In this document: positions 8,281 to 15,869 of the stretch, one piece after another
How positions within the stretch are numbered: the stretch's first letter is position 1
Layout: each line of letters begins with the position of its first letter
Source of the DNA: Corynebacterium durum
GTDB lineage: Bacteria; Actinomycetota; Actinomycetes; Mycobacteriales; Mycobacteriaceae
Direction of reading: 5' to 3'
NCBI RefSeq assembly: GCF_030408675.1
Contig: NZ_CP047200.1
Coordinates: 1,488,001 to 1,552,000, forward strand
DNA length: 64,000 nt
Notes under the pieces: model-generated
The model's database searches: none
The model's input: only the letters and a program-made list of their open reading frames with translations
What the model was told of the DNA's origin: nothing
Program-made: the position numbers and the translations under genes

Positions 8281-11200
8281 CGGTTTTTCCGCGGCCGATA
8301 CTTTTTGGTACGTAGTTCCACATAACCCGGCACATCACCAGAAATGTAGCGTTGCCATACCTGCTGATACAGCTGCGCGATTGGCATAAGCAAAGGACTT
8401 CCAGGAAGCACCGGCCGCACCTTCATATCTTGCCAAAGCAGGTAGTGGCGGGCCTTCCATTCTTCTACTGGGCGATCCTTCTTTCTACCTTCAAGCCAGG
8501 CACCAGGTAGGAACCAACTGCGGCCCGCACGCGCACGATGGCCTTCCACAATCAACCCACGATCTGCGAGCTCGGCAACTGCTGCCCGGAGAGTGGCCGC
8601 ATCCCAGTTGTTCCACCTACGAATATCTGCGTCAGTTGGGTACATCAAACCCAACATCTGCAGGTAATAGCGCGCGGCATCATGACTAATCCTCAGGTGC
8701 GTAACAACTTGGTTCACCACCCCGGGAGCGGAAACCGCAGGATCCCAGGGACATCCTTCCACATCATGCACAATGCTCAGATCCGCAATGTAGGTGTCCA
8801 GATAGCCGTCCATCAAAAGCCTGATTGCCTGTAGATCTGGGAGCTTATCTCCGGTAAAACCGGGATCAGTGAAACTACTGCCAAAAGGAACAGTGGCAAG
8901 ATACTCAGAATTTTTCAAGTTTTTCTCTACGGATTCACGCAGCCACGTGAGCTTATGGGCAACAAATGGTCTTCCCGGATCATTGAGTTCTAGATTCTGC
9001 GCTAGATGCAGGTAGACAGCAAGGTAATCCCTGTAGAAAAGTGGCCAATCTGAAGTCTCTAGTTCGGGACGATTAAAAATTATTTCATACGCTGGTGTGT
9101 ACCACGGCGAATGTAACGTCACATGAGAATCTACAAGAACCTTGTAGTGCATATCAGCGGTGATATGCATTCCGGGTTTTCCTAACTTTTCCTGCCAATA
9201 AGAAATAATGGCTGCAGTATCCGGCCCCTGTTGGATATAAGATACTGGATCGGTTTGCGGTACAGCGTGAGCCAGTAGCTGAAGAATACCAGTAAACTGC
9301 TGATCATCGTTGTTATTTTCAGAAAAATGATCAAGACATTTACCTGCTAAGAAATGTAGATAGATTTTTGTAACCGCTTCCTCTGCAGTGGTGAATTTAT
9401 AACTACCCGAAGGGGTGTAATCATTGTCGTGCTTCATACCGCTAAATACATAGCGGATAGTAGCGGGAATCAGGCCGGTTCCCCAAGAGATTTCCTTTAC
9501 CACGTCTTCATTAAGGGCTCTACCGCTCATTTCGCTGATCGCATCGAGACAGGCAAGGAAATCTTCGGCATTCATGCTGACATCTTGATTATATTTAACT
9601 GTATATTCGCCAACTTTTTCTCGACTATCTGGGCAGAGAATAATGCGGTGTACGTGGCGTTTATCTTTATCCCAGCGATAGTCATATCCAGTCACTAAGC
9701 ATCCATCAATTACAGAGCCACGAGGAAGTACATCTATCACATCTTCGACTGACTCATAGATACCAATATCAATGGAAGCTCGGCGCCAACCACATCCAAA
9801 GATACCAAGTTTAGTTGCAGTCCGAAAGAAATTCACCAGGTCGGTAAAAGCATTATCTTTTTTATAGAGTTGAGGAAGCAAGGGAGAGCCTAGCATACCA
9901 ATGATGAAACGCTCATTATGCATAAGCTTGACCCATTCAGAGCCAATTTCATCGGAAGCAAGAGCGGAAAAGTTATCGGGATCGGCAATGAATGATGCGA
10001 TACTTTGGACGTCACGTGATATTACATGCGGATAATCATAAGAGTGTTTATCCAAGTATAGATATAGTAATTTTGCCGCTGATTCACTAATAGTAATATC
10101 AGAGGCTACAGCGCTTTGAGTCAACTGCCTAGCAAGCGCTTGAAGCTTCTCAGCCTGTTTGCTAATAATGCGCTGTGTGGCCACCAGTTCATTCAACAGC
10201 ACCTCATCAGCAGTTCCTAGCTGGGTGGACAAAATAGAATATGCTTCGCTATCAGTTCCTGCGTTAATTACTCGCTGTGCTTGCGCGCAGCTATAGGTTC
10301 GCATGAACCTACTTGCATGTTCATCACGATAGTGAAGTTGATGAAACGCAGAAAAAGGAATCTTGCGGAAAATAGAATCCTTGTCTTGCAACGCAATCAT
10401 TACACCTGTTTCAGCATCATTCCATGAAGTAGCGTCATCACATACAAGCCATGTACCACCACCAGGCTTAGGAATGATACCTTTAGCATCCTTATCGTCC
10501 TTGAAGATGCCATGTGGCGAGACAATATAATAGTCGTTATCATATTTATATTGGATATAAAAGTGATTCCCCCCTGTAGTGCCGAGCAGACTATTCTTAG
10601 TCGTCGGATATGCTGGAATAATTGTTGATGATCCAGCCATAATCTTGGAGCCGTCTGGAATGCCTGAGACATCTAGCCCATAGGAAAATACACCTAGTTT
10701 TTCTAGTGCTTCCTTGGTAGTCCCCTCCCACTTTTCATAACTTGCTCCATCCCATAGCATCAATTCACTGTCATCATGGATCGATGCAAAAATAGGTGAG
10801 TCTTCTTTATTGGTAGCAAAAATATTTCCAAATCCATACAATCCGAGCTTCAGCTCTGTTGGCCGCAGGAGACCAAAAGCCGTCAATCGAGTACCATCGG
10901 GACGGAGTAAACTATAGCCGTTATATCCCCATCTACTGTCATCAGCTGGGTAAATTTGCATATCTCCCAACCACATAAGATGACCATCTGACTGGTTATG
11001 CGGCGTAAGATAAACTTGAACTTTATCACCAACTGTAAAAATCGAATGAACGTTTCCATAGCGCGCAGGAAGCTCTCCACTGGCTATTGTGGTGTCACCA
11101 TCCACCACCTCTACATATACCCCAGAGACTACCGCCACAGCAGGGAAAGAATCGAAGACATTAAAATCAGTTTCCTCAGATTTCGACCTAACTCGCGCAA

Positions 11201-12716
11201 CCGCCTGCTCATAAGCCGGCCACGTTAGCTCTGCTATCGTTCCTGCATGCAGCGCTGTCACCAGGAGCTCGTCAGCGTTGTGGGAAAAGAGCTTTTCCAC
11301 TCGTTCACCATAAACATTGTACGCTTTTGGCACCGCCAGAAAAGACCAATTATCAATAATCTCATTATTATTGACAATATCTCCTGATTTATTCGCCAGT
11401 TCATCTATTTTTTTACCTAGTATTATTCGCGCACCTTCATGGGAAAGGAAAACATCAAGATGTTCTTCAACTTCGAAGCTATAGATCCCCTCAATAAAAT
11501 ATTGATAAATATCTTTATCGCGTGCTGCATGCAGTAGAGGTCGGCGATTTTCAGCATGCTCATCCTCCAACCAATAGACCCAATCTACTTCCTCGTTGGC
11601 AATATCAACGCCTTTGGCATCCCATGCGACACCGTATTCACACAGCAAGTCAATAACATTAAGCGGCATCCACATAACTTCCTTGCGTACACGCAATCCA
11701 CGAAGCGCATCACCACAATAGGCAAGCTCCCCCTCAAGCACCGCACTATAGTCACTTATTCCATCATCACCACTGTAGGAGTTAATAAAATCCACCAGCC
11801 ACTGCGCGTAGCGCGCACGGTCGGTGTGCATAAACTCTAGTAGCCCCGCAGCATGCCATAAGCGGAGAAACTGCAGCGGCTTTGTTTTCCGAGGCTTCAC
11901 GTCCCACAGTACCTCAAGTGCCTCTGGATACTGCTTCAACGTTTCGGCAAGCATCACGAACAGCTTGGTTGATGCCTTTTTGAACACAGGAAGCTTCAGC
12001 AGTCCGTTGACCAGCACGTCATCAACTTCAGTGGGGTCCATGCCAGCGTAACCCCCCAACTGCCGCAGCGCCGCAACCACGTCAGTTGATGGGCACACCC
12101 CAGCCCTAGCCTGCGCATGTACCAACCCCAACGCGTACGTAAATCCCTGTCGTACATCGCCACCACGATTACCGACCGCTCGACACTCCATCGCCAGTTC
12201 CGTTGCACTCACAACACCAGCGTGGGCAAACTCGACGAACGCAGCTTCGTGTCGCCCTACATCAATCGCAACGCCATGCGCACGTTCCACGGTTCTGGCT
12301 TTTCCAAAATACTGTTGCGCAGCCCGGCGGTTATCCGCGCCCACAAAGATCCGGGCCACTTCCTCCAAGAATGTGGGCATGAAATGCGGTGCGGAGGCTG
12401 CCAGCTGTGCAGTCACGGCGTCGATACGCGTTCTAGCCCGTCGAAGGCTGGGGCGGCGACGAATCTGTTCCAGCTCGGCGACCAGGTTTAATGCGTGGTG
12501 AGCGTTGTCTGGGTCGGTCATGATTGGCCAGGCGGGAAAGCCAACAGCGTGTTGGGTACTCTCACCTACTACCCGCTGCGCATCAGGGTGCAGGCCGAAC
12601 AACCCCAGCATGGTTGTTTCGGCGGGAATAATGGGTTCAGAAACCAAGCGGACCACAGGCAATGGGTGGGCTGGTCCGCTGAAGCTCATTGCGATGAGGG
12701 GGTGTGTGCTTTCCAT
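8277..12716 (-). CDS. Giant protein of unknown function (about 1479 residues)
   Basis: No signal peptide or membrane segment is evident. The N-terminal quarter is helical and repeat-like, including APHFMPTFLEEVARIF and AAQQYFGKARTVERAHG, a pattern I remember only loosely from very long actinomycete proteins of unknown role. The middle (about residues 450-1100) is strand-rich, with repeated Trp/Tyr/Gly motifs suggestive of propeller-like modules, and is richer in A+T than the ends. The C-terminus has a short winged-helix-like stretch (DAATLRAAVAELADRGLIVEG) and a basic tail. I take ATG 12716 (MESTHPLIA) rather than the longer frame to 12812; no clear ribosome site decides it. It stands alone. 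Confidence 0.7.
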   Translation of the reverse strand: MESTHPLIAMSFSGPAHPLPVVRLVSEPIIPAETTMLGLFGLHPDAQRVVGESTQHAVGFPAWPIMTDPDNAHHALNLVAELEQIRRRPSLRRARTRIDAVTAQLAASAPHFMPTFLEEVARIFVGADNRRAAQQYFGKARTVERAHGVAIDVGRHEAAFVEFAHAGVVSATELAMECRAVGNRGGDVRQGFTYALGLVHAQARAGVCPSTDVVAALRQLGGYAGMDPTEVDDVLVNGLLKLPVFKKASTKLFVMLAETLKQYPEALEVLWDVKPRKTKPLQFLRLWHAAGLLEFMHTDRARYAQWLVDFINSYSGDDGISDYSAVLEGELAYCGDALRGLRVRKEVMWMPLNVIDLLCEYGVAWDAKGVDIANEEVDWVYWLEDEHAENRRPLLHAARDKDIYQYFIEGIYSFEVEEHLDVFLSHEGARIILGKKIDELANKSGDIVNNNEIIDNWSFLAVPKAYNVYGERVEKLFSHNADELLVTALHAGTIAELTWPAYEQAVARVRSKSEETDFNVFDSFPAVAVVSGVYVEVVDGDTTIASGELPARYGNVHSIFTVGDKVQVYLTPHNQSDGHLMWLGDMQIYPADDSRWGYNGYSLLRPDGTRLTAFGLLRPTELKLGLYGFGNIFATNKEDSPIFASIHDDSELMLWDGASYEKWEGTTKEALEKLGVFSYGLDVSGIPDGSKIMAGSSTIIPAYPTTKNSLLGTTGGNHFYIQYKYDNDYYIVSPHGIFKDDKDAKGIIPKPGGGTWLVCDDATSWNDAETGVMIALQDKDSIFRKIPFSAFHQLHYRDEHASRFMRTYSCAQAQRVINAGTDSEAYSILSTQLGTADEVLLNELVATQRIISKQAEKLQALARQLTQSAVASDITISESAAKLLYLYLDKHSYDYPHVISRDVQSIASFIADPDNFSALASDEIGSEWVKLMHNERFIIGMLGSPLLPQLYKKDNAFTDLVNFFRTATKLGIFGCGWRRASIDIGIYESVEDVIDVLPRGSVIDGCLVTGYDYRWDKDKRHVHRIILCPDSREKVGEYTVKYNQDVSMNAEDFLACLDAISEMSGRALNEDVVKEISWGTGLIPATIRYVFSGMKHDNDYTPSGSYKFTTAEEAVTKIYLHFLAGKCLDHFSENNNDDQQFTGILQLLAHAVPQTDPVSYIQQGPDTAAIISYWQEKLGKPGMHITADMHYKVLVDSHVTLHSPWYTPAYEIIFNRPELETSDWPLFYRDYLAVYLHLAQNLELNDPGRPFVAHKLTWLRESVEKNLKNSEYLATVPFGSSFTDPGFTGDKLPDLQAIRLLMDGYLDTYIADLSIVHDVEGCPWDPAVSAPGVVNQVVTHLRISHDAARYYLQMLGLMYPTDADIRRWNNWDAATLRAAVAELADRGLIVEGHRARAGRSWFLPGAWLEGRKKDRPVEEWKARHYLLWQDMKVRPVLPGSPLLMPIAQLYQQVWQRYISGDVPGYVELRTKKYRPRKNR

Positions 12717-12869
12717 AATGGTGTAGTAGGTGAGATACTGTTGATTCCTTGGTTGAGGAAACCACACATCCATCCAGATAGCAAACAAGCAGCATAGCTT
12801 GACCAGGGGCAAGTCTTCCTACAGCGTAGTATCATGCACCTACCCCCAACTCACCCCCAGATGACAATG

Positions 12870-13472
12870 TTAGCCCTGACCGTCCTCAGCGTCACTGGCA
12901 GCATCACCCTCAGCGACAGCATCAGAAAAATACATGGATAGGTGCATCATGTAGGACTCTGCACTGTGATCGACGGCTTCCTGAAAATCTTCTGTCGCCT
13001 CAGGGTCGTTTTCAGTGCTGTGAAATTTGAAAATCGGCTGGTAGTCGGACTCGACATGGTTGGCTAGCAGTTCGAAGGGCCGAAGGATTTCCTCCACAAG
13101 ATACCCCTGGTTTCCAGCCGGAGTGTAGCTTTCAGCGGGGCTACCCATGGAGACGGCAAGGCCCACCTTTTTGCCTTTGAAGGCTTCACCCCCTGATCCA
13201 TACGCCCAGCCGTAGAGTAGTACTTCATCAAGCCATTGTTTCAACAATGGTGGACAGTTAAACCAGTACACCGGGAATTGGAAAACCACATTATCATGTG
13301 ATTCTACGAGTTTCTGCTCGCGCTCAACATCAATTACTGCGTCTGGGTAAGTTGAATACAGGTGATGAACAGTAAAACGGTCCGGCTGTGTTTCTAGTTC
13401 CTCGACCCACCGCTTATTGATTTTTGAATCTTGATAGTTTGGATGGGTCACAATCACCAGAGTCTTAGTCAT
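12870..13472 (-). CDS. Flavodoxin-fold NAD(P)H dehydrogenase (quinone) / general stress protein 14 type
   Basis: 200 residues of the flavodoxin-like NAD(P)H:quinone oxidoreductase family. It opens with KTLVIVTHPNYQDSKINKRW (beta-1 and FMN phosphate loop), then VVFQFPVYWFNCPPLLKQWLDEVL, the family's key FMN-binding block, and GKKVGLAVSMGSP. Such enzymes make two-electron reductions of quinones and help against oxidative or electrophile stress. The C-terminal 15 residues are an acidic low-complexity tail. ATG 13472 follows GGCGAGGAG. Nothing upstream or downstream looks co-transcribed. Confidence 0.88.
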   Translation of the reverse strand: MTKTLVIVTHPNYQDSKINKRWVEELETQPDRFTVHHLYSTYPDAVIDVEREQKLVESHDNVVFQFPVYWFNCPPLLKQWLDEVLLYGWAYGSGGEAFKGKKVGLAVSMGSPAESYTPAGNQGYLVEEILRPFELLANHVESDYQPIFKFHSTENDPEATEDFQEAVDHSAESYMMHLSMYFSDAVAEGDAASDAEDGQG

Positions 13473-13687
13473 CTACTAAACTCCTCGCCATAGTGTCATG
13501 AGACGTGCAGTTCCGGCACTCGGAGCTACGCTGTACAGCGTATCACGGGTGTGACCTTAGCCCCGCACGGACGAACATACCATTTTATTTCCGCACGTCA
13601 ACCGTGCCAAGATCCACAGACTGTCGGATCCAGCACTGTTGACACGACACCAAAAACGGGCATTCATTCCTCTCGAAACCCCCAGAA

Positions 13688-13960
13688 TCAGATACCAATG
13701 TTGATAGCTGCTATCACCTTCTCACCGTCATAGTGCGCCTGCATCAACCCTTCATCGGAGTAAATTGTATCGGTCTTGTTGTAAGTATCACGCCCGGTGT
13801 GTTCGTTATAGGGAGAAACTTCCGCGTTGATAGTGTCATTCAGTGTGTCATCGAAAAACAGCTGCGTCGTTAAAACGGTATCGCGACTGATATGAACCTT
13901 GACATGAATATGCACTGTCCGTGATACATACCATCCCGGGTAAATTGACGTGAACCGCAC
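13688..13960 (-). pseudogene. C-terminal fragment of an intradiol ring-cleavage dioxygenase
   Basis: The frame reads FTSIYPGWYVSRTVHIHVKVHIS near its start and TTQLFFDDTLND after it, the Fe(III)-binding C-terminal block of intradiol dioxygenases (the two histidines of HIHVKVH and the upstream Tyr). It ends naturally with an AAINIGI C-terminus. The first two thirds of the enzyme are missing: directly upstream in frame is TAG, and no matching sequence follows further on. It is therefore a deletion remnant of an aromatic-ring dioxygenase. Confidence 0.8.
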
Positions 13961-14390
13961 AATTCCTTCCTACGGATCATCCAAGACGCGCAATGCCCAC
14001 TTGGAGAACCGGAAGTTTAAGCAACAGAAAGTGTGTCTGGAAACCTGCAAGCTGTGCAGATCAACCAGTAGGAATAGGCCAACAATAAGTTCTCAACTCT
14101 TATTTCTATAGGTAATCCGTTAAACACCCACGCTTCCGTGGCAACTGATGTGCTACACGGTTTTGACGGTTAATTTTCCCAGCGACTATCAACTATCCAC
14201 GATACGCACTGTGCACGGTGCTCATGAAAAACACAACAACTGCCGGTGACACGCCAGCGGACACATTTTTGCTACTTAGCCCGGAACATCAGTGCCCCAA
14301 CCCTGCAGCAGCGTATTCAGTTCACACAATGACCACCGAGGCAGCCTCACGCAGTAAAAAATACATGTTAATACAGCTACACAGGAATAC
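13961..14390. other. Intergenic stretch without a supported gene
   Basis: It is flanked by the dioxygenase remnant and a strong terminator. A plus-strand frame at 14218-14418 runs into the terminator stem and has no ribosome site, so I do not call it. It probably includes debris of the deletion that removed the dioxygenase 5' part. Confidence 0.4.
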
Positions 14391-14437
14391 AAGTATCCCC
14401 TACTTTCAGACTTTGTGAAAGTAGGGGATACTTTTTA
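14391..14437. terminator. Strong bidirectional terminator
   Basis: AAGTATCCCCTACTTTC (14391-14407) pairs perfectly over 17 bases with 14417-14433 around a nine-base loop. A and T runs flank it on the two sides, so it can act both ways. On the minus strand it lies just past the 57-codon membrane gene, closing the two-gene unit that starts at 15283. Confidence 0.9.
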
Positions 14438-14608
14438 ATTACGCCTGGCTCTTATTGCCCAGTAAGAGGTTGTAGAAATTGCGACAATACCAGTAAACAC
14501 TACCAGTATAGTAACATTTTCATCCAACGCCACACCGAGCACCAGGGAAAGAACTACGGCAGCCCATGCGGCAATTATCGAAAATATCGCCAATCTCCTA
14601 CTTGACAT
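14435..14608 (-). CDS. Small membrane protein (57 residues), candidate partner of the exported glycine-zipper protein
   Basis: The reading frame starts MSSRRLAIFS and has two hydrophobic segments (about 6-27 and 32-48) separated by LDEN, with a basic tail WAIRARRN. The start ATG 14608 is eight bases after AAAGG. It begins 15 bases after the stop of the exported protein gene, and the terminator follows at once, so both belong to one transcript. Size, topology and position are those of class II bacteriocin immunity proteins, but I recognise no family. It was found by reading the gap; it is under 60 codons. Confidence 0.7.
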   Translation of the reverse strand: MSSRRLAIFSIIAAWAAVVLSLVLGVALDENVTILVVFTGIVAISTTSYWAIRARRN

Positions 14609-14623
14609 TTACAGACCTTTCCA

Positions 14624-15283
14624 TTAGCAGAAGGTAGCAGCGCCAACAGCACCACCACTGACAGCTCCACCAATAGCGGTTCCGATGGTCCAGCCAGCAA
14701 CCGTGCCTACCCCCGGGAACGCGCTACCAATGGTAGCCCCTGCAGCCCCGCCAGCGATCGCCCCAGTGCCCGCGCCGCCGCCGGTGCCCAGAGCACACTT
14801 AGCATTATCATCAAGCTCGTCAGTGACAGGTTCGCCAGGGGTCTGGCGTCCAGAATTCGTTGAAGCAGCAGCATCGATGACATTAATAGTCACGACACCA
14901 TCTTCTTCTGCATACTTCAGATTGACTGCATTACCGTTCTTGTCGGTAGCTTCAGACGGAAGCTCCTGCTTGGTTCCATCACTAGAGATGAGTGCTGAAC
15001 CGTCATCTGCCAGCCTGTCCCCATCGCTAAGCCTGAAAGCAAGGTTGGAGTCATCAACCTTTTTGATGTTCTTCTGGACTTTAGAGACCTGATCAAGCTT
15101 CTTCTTGTTGTTCAGATCTTTAGAGCCCCGATCATCTTTTGCCTGAGTCCGCTCCTGTGTAGAGGACGGTGAGGTCGTGTTTGCGAAGGCAGGCGAGCCA
15201 ATGCCCCCTGCAAGCCCCAGGGCTAGAGTTGCTCCAACGAAGAAGGTAGCGGCCTTCTTAGAGATGCTCATAGTATCCATCAT
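14624..15283 (-). CDS. Sec-exported protein with a Cys-bounded glycine-zipper C-terminus (bacteriocin-like)
   Basis: 219 residues. A classical signal peptide (SISKKAA, a hydrophobic core, then PAFA) should be cleaved after Ala34. Residues 35-160 form a hydrophilic, Lys/Asp-rich region with a few strands and no cysteine. Residues 163-219 form a compact module: Cys163, then dense GxxxG repeats (GAGTGAIAGGAAGATIG, VAGWTIGTAIGGAVSGG), and Cys219 as the very last residue. One disulfide could therefore join the module's ends. This resembles membrane-inserting class II peptides held behind a long pro-region, but I recognise no named family. ATG 15283 follows AAAGGA by seven bases. A consensus promoter precedes it. 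The next gene is a 57-residue membrane protein. Confidence 0.75.
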   Translation of the reverse strand: MMDTMSISKKAATFFVGATLALGLAGGIGSPAFANTTSPSSTQERTQAKDDRGSKDLNNKKKLDQVSKVQKNIKKVDDSNLAFRLSDGDRLADDGSALISSDGTKQELPSEATDKNGNAVNLKYAEEDGVVTINVIDAAASTNSGRQTPGEPVTDELDDNAKCALGTGGGAGTGAIAGGAAGATIGSAFPGVGTVAGWTIGTAIGGAVSGGAVGAATFC

Positions 15284-15347
15284 TGTTGCGTCCTTTCGTC
15301 CTACCAGAGTGGTAGTGATTGGTTGCTTACGATGCTTCCGTAAACTG

Positions 15348-15376
15348 ACCCTACAAAGACGATCCAGTGAACGCAA
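15348..15376 (-). promoter_or_regulatory. Housekeeping sigma promoter of the exported-protein unit
   Basis: On the minus strand TTGCGT (15376-15371), a 17-base spacer and TAGGGT (15353-15348) match the corynebacterial -35/-10 pattern with TANNNT. The transcript would begin near 15341, giving a leader of about 60 bases. Confidence 0.7.
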
Positions 15377-15448
15377 GCATTGTTATGGTTCTGTTATCAG
15401 AATCTGCTAGATTTATTGAAAATTGATATAATAGTTACTGATTTGTGG

Positions 15449-15860
15449 CTAGCGCTTGCGCCAGGTTTTGGGGTACTCGGGGTCGGTCTTCCAGCGTTGG
15501 GTGGGCTGAAGGTTACCCAAGGTGATCACGTCCGCTGTACTTACTTTTCCGACTGCTCCAGGTCCCTACTCGCTTTGGTTTGCTGCTTGTGAGGCGTCTT
15601 CAAAGACTGAGTAGATACCGCTGACGCCGCATTTTCTACGAGTTTTCGGAGGACCCAGTCAAGCCCCCTAACATCCTGGCAGATGTGTGCCATGTCTGTT
15701 TGTCGACGTCGCAACGGTTTTAGTTACGGTGTTGTGTCCAGGTTGTTGTAGGTGGGCGCCTCACTGCTGCGATAGCGTTCCCAGGCATCAGTGAAGAGTT
15801 AGCGGTAAAGCGGATCATGGGGACTTCCGTCGATGACGGGTTGCTGTGCAATCTTCTTAA
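15449..15860 (-). pseudogene. Decayed gene with two in-frame stops and a frameshift
   Basis: Reading leftward from the priA end, one frame gives IAQQPVIDGSPHDPLYR, TAA, LFTDAWERYRSSEAPTYNN, TAA, then LKPLRRRQTDMAHICQDVRG and on to TAA 15541. A second frame, entered just before that stop, continues VSTADVITLGNLQPTQRWK to TAG 15449-15451. The strands read as one protein broken by two nonsense changes and one frameshift. I do not recognise the family; the FTDAWERY block could be part of a mobile-element or plasmid protein. Confidence 0.5.
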
Positions 15861-15869
15861 CACAACCCC

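Noticed and set aside
14218..14418. 66-codon plus-strand frame
   Set aside because: It ends inside the perfect terminator stem at 14391-14433 and has no Shine-Dalgarno sequence.
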